This document shows positions 26,568-36,071 of a stretch of DNA of 64,000 bases, piece by piece (the stretch's first letter is position 1; each line of letters starts with the position of its first letter). The position numbers and the translations under genes were made by a program. Below the pieces are notes generated by a model, which had not been told where the DNA came from, searched no databases, and saw only the letters and a list, made by a program, of their open reading frames with translations. Source of the DNA: Saprospiraceae bacterium (GTDB lineage Bacteria > Bacteroidota > Bacteroidia > Chitinophagales > Saprospiraceae); assembly GCA_016722295.1 (NCBI GenBank), contig JADKGL010000010.1, forward strand, positions 62,001 through 126,000, written 5' to 3'.

Positions 26568-28469
26568 CTATTTTTTCACATCCTCATATTCTATATCTGT
26601 CACAGTTTCTGACTCCTGATTGTTTCCAGAAGCTTTTTCCTGAGTTGCACCTCCTGTTTCTGCAGTCTGTTGCGCCTGGTAAATATCTTGACTAGCTACA
26701 GCCCAAGCTTGATTTAATTCTTCCAATTGCTTGGTAATCGCATCTATATCTTGAGATTGATGCGCTGCTTTTAATGCTGCTAAAGAAGTTTCAATAGTGG
26801 CCTTTTTATCGGCAGGAATTTTCTCTCCTATTTCTTTCAATTGTTTTTCTGTTTGGAAAATCACTGAATCTGCTTCGTTTATTTTCTCAGCTTTTTCTCT
26901 CACTTTTTTATCGGTATCAGCATTCATGGCAGCATCATTTTTCATCTTTTCGATTTCTTCTTTGGACAATCCTGTAGACGCTTCGATTCTAATATTTTGC
27001 TTTTTCCCAGTACCTTTATCTTGTGCTGATACATTCAATACACCATTCGCATCGATATCAAACGTGACTTCGATTTGAGGTATTCCTCTTTGCGCTGGTG
27101 GAATTCCATCAAGGATAAATCTACCTACAGATCGATTGTCTCGAGCCATTGGTCTTTCTCCTTGGAGAATGTGGATCTCTACAGATGGTTGATTGTCTGC
27201 AGCTGTAGAATATACTTTTGACTTCTTCGTTGGAATCGTAGAATTAGACTCGATGACTACATCATATACATTACCCATTGTTTCAATTCCCATTGAAAGT
27301 GGAGTCACATCCAAAAGTAAAACATCTTTTACCTCACCAGTCAATACTCCTCCTTGAATAGCTGCACCGATTGCTACAACTTCATCTGGATTAACTCCCT
27401 TGTTTGGCTTCTTGCCAAAGAACTCTTCTACCACTTGTTGTATCTTTGGAATACGAGTAGAACCTCCTACAAGGATTACTTCATCGATATCTGATTTCTG
27501 AAGTCCTGCGTCTTTCAATGCTTCCATACAAGGCTTTAGAGTGCGCTGTACCAATTGATCCGCTAATTGCTCAAATTTTGATCTACTCAATTTTACAACT
27601 AAGTGTTTAGGCACTCCATCTACCGCTGTTATATAAGGTAAATTAATTTCAGTTTCAGCTGAACTAGATAACTCTATTTTCGCTTTTTCACCTGCTTCTT
27701 TCAATCGCTGTAAAGCCATTGGATCTTTTCGCAAATCAATATTTTCTTGAGATTTGAAATGATCCGCCAAAAAATCAATGATCACTTGATCAAAATCATC
27801 TCCTCCCAAATGAGTATCTCCATTGGTAGATTTTACTTCGAATACGCCATCTCCCAATTCTAATATAGAGACATCAAAAGTACCACCACCGAGATCATAA
27901 ACCGCGATAGTCATATCTTTTGTTTTTTTATCCATACCGTAAGCCAATGCCGCTGCTGTTGGCTCATTGATAATTCTTCTCACCTTAAGCCCTGCGATCT
28001 CACCTGCTTCGATAGTAGCTTGTCTTTGGGAATCGTTGAAATAAGCTGGAACAGTAATAACTGCTTCAGTTACCTCATGTCCTAGGAAATCTTCAGCAGT
28101 TTTTTTCATTTTTTGTAATGTGATCGCTGAGATTTCTTGTGCAGTATATAGTCTACCGTCGATATCCACTCTGCAAGTATTATTATCGCCTTTCACTACT
28201 TTGTACGCCATCCTAGAAACTTCAGAAGTAACTTCATCAAATCTCGCCCCCATAAATCGCTTAATAGAAGCTATGGTTTTCTTTGGATTTGTAATAGCCT
28301 GGCGCTTTGCTGGATCGCCTACTTTTCGTTCGCCATTATCTAAAAATGCAACTACCGATGGGGTCGTTCTTCTCCCCTCATCATTTGCAATTACTACCGC
28401 TTCATTTCCCTCCATTACGGATACACAAGAATTGGTTGTTCCTAAGTCTATTCCTATTATTTTTCCCAT
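26568..28469 (-). CDS. dnaK: Chaperone DnaK (Hsp70)
   Basis: 633 residues, full length. ATPase domain (1-385) with the phosphate-1 motif GIDLGTTNSCV at residues 6-16, the VYDLGGGTFDVS phosphate-2 segment and the adenosine motif VGGSTRIP. The substrate-binding domain and a C-terminal lid follow, ending in the acidic VTDIEYEDVKK (EEVD-like position). It works with DnaJ and GrpE, which are not in this window. Single gene with its own terminator; an inverted repeat lies in the promoter region. Confidence 0.96.
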   Translation of the reverse strand: MGKIIGIDLGTTNSCVSVMEGNEAVVIANDEGRRTTPSVVAFLDNGERKVGDPAKRQAITNPKKTIASIKRFMGARFDEVTSEVSRMAYKVVKGDNNTCRVDIDGRLYTAQEISAITLQKMKKTAEDFLGHEVTEAVITVPAYFNDSQRQATIEAGEIAGLKVRRIINEPTAAALAYGMDKKTKDMTIAVYDLGGGTFDVSILELGDGVFEVKSTNGDTHLGGDDFDQVIIDFLADHFKSQENIDLRKDPMALQRLKEAGEKAKIELSSSAETEINLPYITAVDGVPKHLVVKLSRSKFEQLADQLVQRTLKPCMEALKDAGLQKSDIDEVILVGGSTRIPKIQQVVEEFFGKKPNKGVNPDEVVAIGAAIQGGVLTGEVKDVLLLDVTPLSMGIETMGNVYDVVIESNSTIPTKKSKVYSTAADNQPSVEIHILQGERPMARDNRSVGRFILDGIPPAQRGIPQIEVTFDIDANGVLNVSAQDKGTGKKQNIRIEASTGLSKEEIEKMKNDAAMNADTDKKVREKAEKINEADSVIFQTEKQLKEIGEKIPADKKATIETSLAALKAAHQSQDIDAITKQLEELNQAWAVASQDIYQAQQTAETGGATQEKASGNNQESETVTDIEYEDVKK

Positions 28470-28527
28470 GATTTATTGTTTTTTTATTTATATGTATCAA
28501 TTGGTATGCCATCACATAAATAGTGAA

Positions 28528-28554
28528 CTTTTGTCATGTATCAACTGACAAAAG
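28528..28554. promoter_or_regulatory. Inverted repeat upstream of dnaK, likely operator
   Basis: CTTTTGTCA and TGACAAAAG are perfect 9-bp arms separated by 9 bases (28537-28545). The arrangement is the same as CIRCE (9-N9-9) but the sequence is not. It lies 59-85 bases before the dnaK ATG. A 12-bp direct repeat (ATGTATCAAYTG at 28492 and 28536) overlaps its spacer. Confidence 0.55.
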
Positions 28555-28615
28555 CGCAAAAAACAAATAAATAAGTCAATTTATAAAGCCAAAATGGCAC
28601 GATTACTCTTAAAAA

Positions 28616-29602
28616 CTAAAATCCCAAGTTTTTAGTCTCGTCCAACGTTCGCAACAAAATCACAGTATTCGGTGATACAAAATAGTTCTTTGTCCAATAA
28701 CTAGAAGAAGTAAGAATGCCAAACCCTTCTGAAATATTAGTATATCGAGGAATCTCTTGTGATGCAGTGATCCCTGTATTTGCATTTACTATATTTAAAA
28801 ACTCTCTTAACTCTTTTGCCCCAGCTTTCAATTCCAAAGTTACAAACTGCACTGACCGTTTAATTTGATTATCTGGTGTAAAATTAGATTTAATTGCATC
28901 AAAAAATGATTTTCCATTATATGAAAAGCTTGTCTCTAAGCTATTTACTAACAAATTTGAGCTAATTACTTTTATTTCCTTTTTGCCTGTTCCGATATTC
29001 AATTCTTCTACTTTAATATTCATTTTAAATGTAAAAACTTGCACATCAGCAGGTGCATTCCAATAAAAACTAGAAGATTTGTTTGGATCAAAACCCAATT
29101 CTCTAAATGAGGTATCTACTTCAGCCAATCGTACATCTTTTATCATTTGGATATTGGATGTAATCAATTTTGACCCATCACCTCGATCTACTTGAAGCTC
29201 AATATTATCTTGTGCTCTCAAAATCATATCCTTTGTCTTAATCTTATACATATAGTTTGGACTTGTCACAAAATCCCCTTCATTTCTTGTATAATTCTCT
29301 TGGCTCATATCGACTTTACTTAATTGATATGATTTGTTTGCAGTTTTATTGATTAAAGTAACTTTTGCATTTTTATAGTAAATTGAATCTGGATACTTTG
29401 CTAATTCACGAGCAGATAAATCCTCACTGACAAAAGCTTTCTCAAGTCTTATATATTGTGCAGAGTCAAATCGATTCAACATTCCATACACAACTGGAAT
29501 ATCTTTCCACGGCTCTGTAAGTTGAAAGTCTTCGTTGCAAGAACTCACCAAGAAAAATCCGAGAAGAATTTGAAATAAAATGGAATATTTTAGCATTTTC
29601 AT
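28616..29602 (-). CDS. Lipoprotein of unknown function, possibly DUF4249-like
   Basis: 328 residues. MKMLKYSILFQILLGFFLVSSCNED is a lipoprotein signal with Cys at 22. The N-terminal half has a beta-sandwich look (PVVYGMLNRFDSAQYIRLEKAF, then KVTLINKTANKSYQL), and the C-terminal segment contains RYTNISEGFGILTS. Both resemble DUF4249-type outer-membrane-associated lipoproteins, but I am not sure of the family. It stands alone between dnaK and panB. Confidence 0.55.
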   Translation of the reverse strand: MKMLKYSILFQILLGFFLVSSCNEDFQLTEPWKDIPVVYGMLNRFDSAQYIRLEKAFVSEDLSARELAKYPDSIYYKNAKVTLINKTANKSYQLSKVDMSQENYTRNEGDFVTSPNYMYKIKTKDMILRAQDNIELQVDRGDGSKLITSNIQMIKDVRLAEVDTSFRELGFDPNKSSSFYWNAPADVQVFTFKMNIKVEELNIGTGKKEIKVISSNLLVNSLETSFSYNGKSFFDAIKSNFTPDNQIKRSVQFVTLELKAGAKELREFLNIVNANTGITASQEIPRYTNISEGFGILTSSSYWTKNYFVSPNTVILLRTLDETKNLGF

Positions 29603-29687
29603 GGCTCAAAAATACAATGATTTATAAAATTGTTCGAAGTTTCTGCAAAACTCTATTGAATTCAACGATAGTTTTTACTTTTACAGC

Positions 29688-30503
29688 ATGTCAGTACATA
29701 AAGAAATAAAAAAAATTACAACCCATACTTTGCACGAAATGAAAGTTAAGGGGGAAAAAATAGCAATGTTAACAGCTTATGACTTTTCAATGGCTAAAAT
29801 GCTGGATGACGCAGGAATCGACATACTTCTTGTAGGAGATTCTGCCTCAAATGTCATGGCTGGTCATGAAACAACACTGCCAATAACATTGGACCAAATG
29901 ATTTATCACGCACAATCGGTGGTTAGAGCAGTAAATCGGGCATTGGTAGTTGTAGACCTTCCTTTTGGATCATATCAAGGCAATACAAAACGCGCATTAG
30001 AATCGTCAATACGAATAATGAAAGAAAGTGGGGCTCATGCGGTGAAGTTGGAAGGAGGTTCAGAAGTTGCCGATTCAGTTCGGAGGATATTAAGTGCTGG
30101 AATTCCAGTTATGGGTCATTTGGGACTAACTCCCCAATCCATTTATAAATTCGGGACTTATACAGTAAGAGCAAAAGAAGAAGTTGAAGCAGCCAAATTG
30201 ATATCTGACTCAAAAGTTTTAGAGCAATCTGGATGCTTTGCAATAGTCTTAGAAAAAATCCCATCAAAATTGGCCGAAGAAGTTAGTAAAAAACTTATTA
30301 TCCCAACGATTGGGATAGGCGCTGGTCAGCATACTGATGGACAAGTTCTTGTCACTCACGATATGCTTGGAATCAACAAAGAGTTTCATCCAAGATTCTT
30401 GCGCAGGTATTTGAATACTTATGATCTAGTGAGTGAAGCCGTAAAAAACTATAACGCTGATGTCAAATCAGGAAATTTCCCTAACGAAAAAGAATCGTAT
30501 TAA
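29688..30503 (+). CDS. panB: 3-methyl-2-oxobutanoate hydroxymethyltransferase
   Basis: 271 residues, full length. First committed step of pantothenate and CoA synthesis: transfers a hydroxymethyl group from methylene-THF to 2-oxoisovalerate. TAYDFSMAKMLDDAGID (about 28), LVGDSASNVMAG (about 46) and VKLEGG (about 116) are the family motifs that bind metal and substrate. GIGAGQHTDGQVLV lies near 204. It is followed 5 bp later by mltG and probably shares its transcript. Confidence 0.95.
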   Translation: MSVHKEIKKITTHTLHEMKVKGEKIAMLTAYDFSMAKMLDDAGIDILLVGDSASNVMAGHETTLPITLDQMIYHAQSVVRAVNRALVVVDLPFGSYQGNTKRALESSIRIMKESGAHAVKLEGGSEVADSVRRILSAGIPVMGHLGLTPQSIYKFGTYTVRAKEEVEAAKLISDSKVLEQSGCFAIVLEKIPSKLAEEVSKKLIIPTIGIGAGQHTDGQVLVTHDMLGINKEFHPRFLRRYLNTYDLVSEAVKNYNADVKSGNFPNEKESY

Positions 30504-30508
30504 AATTT

Positions 30509-31546
30509 ATGGCGTTACAAAAAAAATGGCTTTCCATTTTTGGTGCAATAATAATGTTTAGTTCAGGATTATTGTATTGGATCGTATTTACCTCAAATAC
30601 AAATTTCAATACGAAATCAAAAGAAATCATTATCACCAAAGACCTTTCTTCTGATAATGTCGTATCCAAGTTAAAGAATGATAGCATTATCAATAACAAT
30701 ACTAGCTTCACCATCGTAAAATCACTTTTAAAATATAATGACCAAGCTGTAAAGCCAGGTAGATATTTATTTAAATCTGGTATGTCAAATCTCGACATGA
30801 TCAGAAAATTGCGATCCGGAAATCAAGATCCAGTGTCTATAACTATTAATAATGTGCGAGATACAAAACAATTGTGTGCAAAATTTGGTCAACAGCTCAT
30901 GCTCGATTCTACAGAGTTGTTTTCAATGCTATCAGATACAATACTATTGGATTCAATGGGTTTTAATCGAGAGAATATCTTAAGCTTATTTATCCCAAAC
31001 ACTTATGAAATGTATTATACCATTTCACCTAGAAAACTCATTGCAAAATTCAGTTCCGAATACGAAAAATTTTGGTCAAATAATAATCGTAGAGCCGAAA
31101 TTCAAAAAAGAAATATCACCGAAGCACAAGCTTATACTGTTGCCTCTATTGTAGAGAAAGAAACAATCTATGAAGCTGAAAAGAAAACTATTGCTGGTGT
31201 CTATCTCAATCGATTGAAAACTGGAATGAAACTCCAAGCTGATCCTACAGTAGTTTTTGCTTTAGGTATTTTTGGAATTCAAAGAATCTTGTTTGAACAT
31301 TTATCCACGAATTCTCCATACAATACTTATTTAGTTAATGGCTTACCTCCAGGTCCAATTTGTATGCCATCCCAAACGAGTTTAGATGCGGTGATTAACT
31401 CTGAAGAACATGATTTTCTCTTTTTTTGTGCTAAGCCTGGCTATGATGGTTCTCACTCATTTGCAAAAACTTCCAAGCTCATAGTCAAAATGCAAATGAG
31501 TATCGCAAATGGTTGGACAAGGAAAAAATCAAATAAACTTAGTTAG
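30509..31546 (+). CDS. mltG: Endolytic murein transglycosylase MltG
   Basis: 345 residues. One N-terminal membrane segment (about 8-28), a LysM-like region and the YceG domain. The catalytic glutamate is in VASIVEKET (about 211-219), and the conserved LQADPTV and YNTYLVNGLPPGPI segments follow. MltG cuts nascent peptidoglycan strands in the periplasm and limits glycan length. It is 5 bp after panB. Confidence 0.92.
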   Translation: MALQKKWLSIFGAIIMFSSGLLYWIVFTSNTNFNTKSKEIIITKDLSSDNVVSKLKNDSIINNNTSFTIVKSLLKYNDQAVKPGRYLFKSGMSNLDMIRKLRSGNQDPVSITINNVRDTKQLCAKFGQQLMLDSTELFSMLSDTILLDSMGFNRENILSLFIPNTYEMYYTISPRKLIAKFSSEYEKFWSNNNRRAEIQKRNITEAQAYTVASIVEKETIYEAEKKTIAGVYLNRLKTGMKLQADPTVVFALGIFGIQRILFEHLSTNSPYNTYLVNGLPPGPICMPSQTSLDAVINSEEHDFLFFCAKPGYDGSHSFAKTSKLIVKMQMSIANGWTRKKSNKLS

Positions 31547-31724
31547 AAAATTCATTTGGATTCCAATTTATAATTATTGGTGATTTACAATAATTCAATC
31601 GTTAAATAGTCAAAAATCAAATTGACAAACAACAGAATATCAATCAAATACACATTTATATACTTCAAGCAAATACTAATTTAAATTATTATATTATCTT
31701 AGTACTTTAAATAAGTGGTTCTTT

Positions 31725-33965
31725 ATGCAGGATAGACCTTCCGAAAATAGTGATGAGCTTCGAATTCAATTAGATCAAAAACTAATTAAATCCGCATATC
31801 GGAGATTATTGAGAGCGACAGGAAGTATTGCAATATCGAAACATGACAAAGCTGAAATAAGAAAAGCTTTTGTCTTTGCAATGAATGCCCACGGAAGCCA
31901 ACGCCGAAAATCAGGAGAACCTTATATCACACATCCTCTTGAGGTGGGTCGTATTTGCTTTGAAGAAATGGGACTCGGATATAAATCGGTTATCGCTGCC
32001 ATCCTTCATGATGTCGTTGAAGACACACCAGTGACGTTACGAGAAATACAATTAGAATTTGGGGAGAAAATTGCAAAAATTGTTGATGGTCTGACGAAAT
32101 TAGATGGACTATATAATGTAGAAAGTCCACAAGCTGAAAACTTTAAAAAAGTACTAAGCACTTTAGTAGATGATGTGAGAGTAATCTTGATAAAAATGGC
32201 TGATCGGCTGCATAATCTACGAACTATAGATGCAATGTCAAGGCATAAACAAATTAAAATTGCAGCTGAAACTTCATACATATATGCTCCGTTAGCACAT
32301 AGATTGGGTCTATACAATTTGAAATCCGAGTTCATGGATATTTGTCTTAAAATTAATGAACCAGAATTATATACAAGTATAACCACCAAACTTAAAGATA
32401 CTACTAAAGAAAGAAATCGTTTTATAAGTGAATTTATAAAACCATTAAAAGAATCCTTAGATCACCTTGATGTAACGTATGAAATACACGGCAGACCAAA
32501 GTCCATATCTTCCATTGCAAATAAAATAAAAACAAAGCACGTTAGTTTTGAAGAAATCTATGACATTTTCGCAATTCGTATAGTCGTTGATGTCCCAAAA
32601 GAAAAGGAAAAATCCATCTGTTGGCAAATCTATAGTATCGTTACAGATGTACACAAACCAATTCCAGAGCGATTAAAGGATTGGATCACTACACCCAAAT
32701 CGAATGGCTATGAATCTCTCCACACTTCCGTAATCGGACCTGGAGGACGGTATGTTGAGGTTCAAATAAGAAGTCGAAGAATGGATGATATTGCCGAAAA
32801 AGGATATGCCTCACATTGGAAATACAAAGGCATTGCAAATATTCATGGAATCTACGATCATTGGTTTGATAGTATACGAGAAGTATTAGAAACGCCACAC
32901 AATGATGCGATTGAATTTTTGAATGATTTCAAATCAAATCTATATGGAGAAGAAGTTTATGTTTATACCCCAAAAGGTGAAATGAAAGTTCTGCCAAAGG
33001 GTGCAACTGCATTAGACTTTGCATTTGGCATACATACTGATATTGGATATCATGCGACTGGATTCAGAGTCAACAATAAGTTGGTTCCAATGAACTATGT
33101 TTTAGAATCTGGAGATCAGATTCACATCATTACAAACAAAAATCAAAAACCAACAGAAGATTGGCTAAAAATAGTCAAAACGGGAAAAGCAAAATCTAAA
33201 ATCAGATCGAGCTTAAAAGATGAAATCAAGATTCAAGCAGAATATGGCAAGGAAGTACTAGAAAGAAAATTAAAGAACAGTAAAATTCTTTTTGAAGAAA
33301 ATCTTGACATACTTCAAAACACATTAGGATTTAAATCTAGAATTGACTTGTTTTATTCATTGAGCAATGACAAGGTTGAGCTTTCTGAAATTCTAAAACC
33401 ATTCAATATCGAAAATGGAAAACTTAGTCTAAAACCTGCACCAGATGAGATCCAAAAAAATAGTAATCAAGAACAAAAGATCCATAGGACAATTGATCCA
33501 AACACAAAGATTCTCATTAATGGAGAAAAAGGAGAACAATATCAATATGTATTAGCTTCATGTTGTCATCCAGTTCAAGGAGATGATATTTTCGCCTATA
33601 TCTCCACCAATTCAGGATTAAAAATACACCGAATTAATTGCAGTAATGCTGAAGATCTAATGGCCAATTTTAGTTATCGTGTATTAAAAGCAGAATGGGT
33701 AACAAGTGAAGAAAGTAATTTTACTGTCCATCTTTTCATTACTGGTATTGATGAAGGTGTGGGGGTCATTGAGCGAATTACACAATTAATATCTTCTAGG
33801 CTTGGTATCAATATTAAATCATTTAATATCGAGGGACATGAAGGAACATTCGAAGCTAAAATTTCTCTCATTGTAAGTAATAAAGATCAGTTAAACTATA
33901 TCATGAAAAGTTTATCAGAATTACCAGGTATTTCACATGTAAAAAGAGCTAACCAACTTAGCTAA
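31725..33965 (+). CDS. Bifunctional (p)ppGpp synthetase/hydrolase
   Basis: 746 residues, long RSH protein. The HD hydrolase domain is intact (HDVVEDT about 94-100). The synthetase domain contains the TPKSNGYESLHTSVIG segment (about 324). A TGS domain (ATALDFAFGIHTDIG about 427), a zinc-finger-like region with ASCCHP (about 610) and a C-terminal ACT domain follow. An intact HD motif argues for both making and degrading (p)ppGpp, as in the single Rel enzymes of Bacteroidota. The preceding 178 bp hold no gene. Confidence 0.93.
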   Translation: MQDRPSENSDELRIQLDQKLIKSAYRRLLRATGSIAISKHDKAEIRKAFVFAMNAHGSQRRKSGEPYITHPLEVGRICFEEMGLGYKSVIAAILHDVVEDTPVTLREIQLEFGEKIAKIVDGLTKLDGLYNVESPQAENFKKVLSTLVDDVRVILIKMADRLHNLRTIDAMSRHKQIKIAAETSYIYAPLAHRLGLYNLKSEFMDICLKINEPELYTSITTKLKDTTKERNRFISEFIKPLKESLDHLDVTYEIHGRPKSISSIANKIKTKHVSFEEIYDIFAIRIVVDVPKEKEKSICWQIYSIVTDVHKPIPERLKDWITTPKSNGYESLHTSVIGPGGRYVEVQIRSRRMDDIAEKGYASHWKYKGIANIHGIYDHWFDSIREVLETPHNDAIEFLNDFKSNLYGEEVYVYTPKGEMKVLPKGATALDFAFGIHTDIGYHATGFRVNNKLVPMNYVLESGDQIHIITNKNQKPTEDWLKIVKTGKAKSKIRSSLKDEIKIQAEYGKEVLERKLKNSKILFEENLDILQNTLGFKSRIDLFYSLSNDKVELSEILKPFNIENGKLSLKPAPDEIQKNSNQEQKIHRTIDPNTKILINGEKGEQYQYVLASCCHPVQGDDIFAYISTNSGLKIHRINCSNAEDLMANFSYRVLKAEWVTSEESNFTVHLFITGIDEGVGVIERITQLISSRLGINIKSFNIEGHEGTFEAKISLIVSNKDQLNYIMKSLSELPGISHVKRANQLS

Positions 33966-33971
33966 ATTAAC

Positions 33972-34472
33972 TCAAGAGAGTTTATCTTCAAAAAATCCAG
34001 TTTTTGTATTTTTAATTACTTTATTCCAATCATAACAACGACCATTCATTGCTATATAAATTCCTGGTTGCAATACTTGGACAAAAGCCAATGCACTACC
34101 TAGATTAAAAAAACCATCAGATGAAGTACCAAATGCATAAGGAATCATTGCACCAGTGAGCACGATCGTCTTATTCACTATTTTAGCCTCGGCTATTTTT
34201 TGTGCGGTTTGGACTATAGTATCTGTGCCGTGTGTAAGAATTATTTTATTTGACTTTGTACGCTCACAATTATGTATGATTATCTCTCGATCGTCATCGG
34301 TCATCTCCAAGCTATCGACCATCATGAGCATTTTAACATCGGACTCTAGAGTACATCTTCCTCGTTGTAGCATCTCAGGAATATGTGTATCTTTAAAATA
34401 TAATAGGCCATTAACAAAATTGTATTCCTTATCAAAAGTCCCTCCTGTCACAAAAATTTGAATCTCTTCCAT
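33972..34472 (-). CDS. One-domain asparaginase-like protein
   Basis: 166 residues from the ATG at 34472; an earlier in-frame Met at 34490 overlaps the likely promoter. TGGTFDKEY at residues 9-17 and LTHGTDTIVQTA (about 78) are the two conserved threonine motifs of type I/II asparaginases. The usual C-terminal domain (another 150 residues) is absent. Short proteins of this form exist as a family, so this is probably not a truncation. Whether it hydrolyses asparagine is uncertain. Confidence 0.75.
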   Translation of the reverse strand: MEEIQIFVTGGTFDKEYNFVNGLLYFKDTHIPEMLQRGRCTLESDVKMLMMVDSLEMTDDDREIIIHNCERTKSNKIILTHGTDTIVQTAQKIAEAKIVNKTIVLTGAMIPYAFGTSSDGFFNLGSALAFVQVLQPGIYIAMNGRCYDWNKVIKNTKTGFFEDKLS

Positions 34473-34487
34473 ACTTAAAATTAATAT

Positions 34488-34495
34488 CAAACATA
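34488..34495 (-). promoter_or_regulatory. Possible -7 box of the asparaginase-like gene
   Basis: On the minus strand TATGTTTG matches TAnnTTTG, 15 bases before the ATG at 34472. It supports the shorter start. Confidence 0.4.
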
Positions 34496-34765
34496 CAAAT
34501 CCTATTCATAAAAATTCAAATTTTTCAAAATAAAATAAAAATAACCGATCACCTTACTTAAAAACATCATATATTTGCATATATCTACAAAAACATTTCA
34601 TCTTTTCAACAAACTTAATTTAATATTTAACTCTATTTTAATGAATAAAATATTGATTATCAATTAATTACAAAATAATCTGGCACTTTACTAAATTAAT
34701 TGTTTTCCCATTGGCATGACTTTTGAAATTTATATACATTATAGTCTGGAAAAAAAAATAAAATT

Positions 34766-35968
34766 ATGACAAATCTATTTAGAAATCTACTCATAGCTAC
34801 AATATCTCTATTTTATTATACTGCTACATTGCATTCTCAATGTGCTTCTGGAACTATCGAGATTAAAACAGTTACAGGGACTCCTGGAACAGGAAGCTAT
34901 AGCAATCCAGCGCTCAATCATGTTGAATATGAATTTTGTTTTACATTAACTAAATATCTTGAATTGAGTACCAACTGGGTACATGGTATATTTGTGGCAT
35001 TTGAAGATATTCCTGACGGCTTTAAAATTGTAGCGGGAACTACTGGAGCTCAGCATACACAGGCATCAGGAAACAGAAATTGGGTATTCTTCGATAGTAC
35101 TCAAGCTGCTAATTTAGGTCTTCCAGGACCTGGTTATTATGTAGATGACAATGATATGAATCCGACAAATAATTATGGTGACAATGGATTAGGCACTCCT
35201 ATGGCAACATTTCCCAATTTAGCACCGTTCTGTTTAAAAGCAATAGGAAATTGTGGATTACCTCGAATTATCCGACCATGCATTACCGTAACTGGTGATG
35301 GTACCACTGGAGCTTGGAGAAATCCAGATTGCAATGGAGATCAATTTTGCACTATCACTACTGGTCCAAATAATGATGGAACAATTATAGTTTGTGGCAC
35401 TATTAATATTTTATCATTACAGTTAAATTCATTCACTGGTTATGGGGAAGAAACTTCAAATCAAATAGAATGGTCTGGTGTAGCTGACAATCAATTCGAA
35501 GCTTATGAATTAGAAAAAAGCATAGGCAATGGAAATGAATTTAAAATAATCTACAAAACTGGTCTTGCTGATCCAAATTCAAGTGCTCTACATTATAAAA
35601 GCTATGTAGATCTATATCCAGCACCTGTTACTTATTATCGGCTTAAAATGATTTCTCAAAACAAGAATATTCAATATTCGAAAACCTTAAGAATTGAAAA
35701 TAAATTTTTAAGTCCAAAACTTACAGAATTTAACTTTAATCCAATAAGCAATGAGATTTTTGTAAAGTTAAACAATCCCTCTTTCCTCAATTTGAGTTTT
35801 CAGATATTTGATCTCACTTCAAATCAATTATATTATTCAAATGACTACTTTGGAAAAGGCTTACAAACTAAACAGATTACTCTTGAACATTTACAGCCTG
35901 GTGTTTACTTTTTGAGTATTTTCCAACAAGGCGAGCCAACGAAAACGTATAAGTTTATAAAAACTTAG
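34766..35968 (+). CDS. Secreted T9SS cargo protein with type A sorting domain
   Basis: 400 residues. Signal peptide to about residue 25 (ending TATLHSQ). A cysteine-rich N-terminal domain (about 26-215) has several paired cysteines (e.g. FCLKAIGNCGLPRIIRPC), followed by an Ig-like/FN3-like segment. The C-terminal region (NFNPISNEIFVKL to TYKFIKT) is a type A T9SS sorting domain. The N-terminal domain is not one I recognise. It stands after 270 bp of AT-rich DNA, with no obvious operon partner. Confidence 0.75.
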   Translation: MTNLFRNLLIATISLFYYTATLHSQCASGTIEIKTVTGTPGTGSYSNPALNHVEYEFCFTLTKYLELSTNWVHGIFVAFEDIPDGFKIVAGTTGAQHTQASGNRNWVFFDSTQAANLGLPGPGYYVDDNDMNPTNNYGDNGLGTPMATFPNLAPFCLKAIGNCGLPRIIRPCITVTGDGTTGAWRNPDCNGDQFCTITTGPNNDGTIIVCGTINILSLQLNSFTGYGEETSNQIEWSGVADNQFEAYELEKSIGNGNEFKIIYKTGLADPNSSALHYKSYVDLYPAPVTYYRLKMISQNKNIQYSKTLRIENKFLSPKLTEFNFNPISNEIFVKLNNPSFLNLSFQIFDLTSNQLYYSNDYFGKGLQTKQITLEHLQPGVYFLSIFQQGEPTKTYKFIKT

Positions 35969-36071
35969 TGCAAACACTGTATTTTATAGATTTTTAGTTA
36001 AGTATTACTAAAAACTTATCCAGACAATATAAACTAAGCTATTTTTACAAGATTGAAATTGAATAGCTGTT

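Noticed and set aside
26450..26695. Protein-coding gene crossing the dnaK terminator
   Set aside because: Its 3' half is antisense to dnaK and to the terminator hairpin; only the first part resembles coding sequence.
34491..34765. RNA gene or riboswitch in the AT-rich gap before the T9SS cargo gene
   Set aside because: There is a TATATTTG box at 34570 but no terminator or stable stem that I can support.
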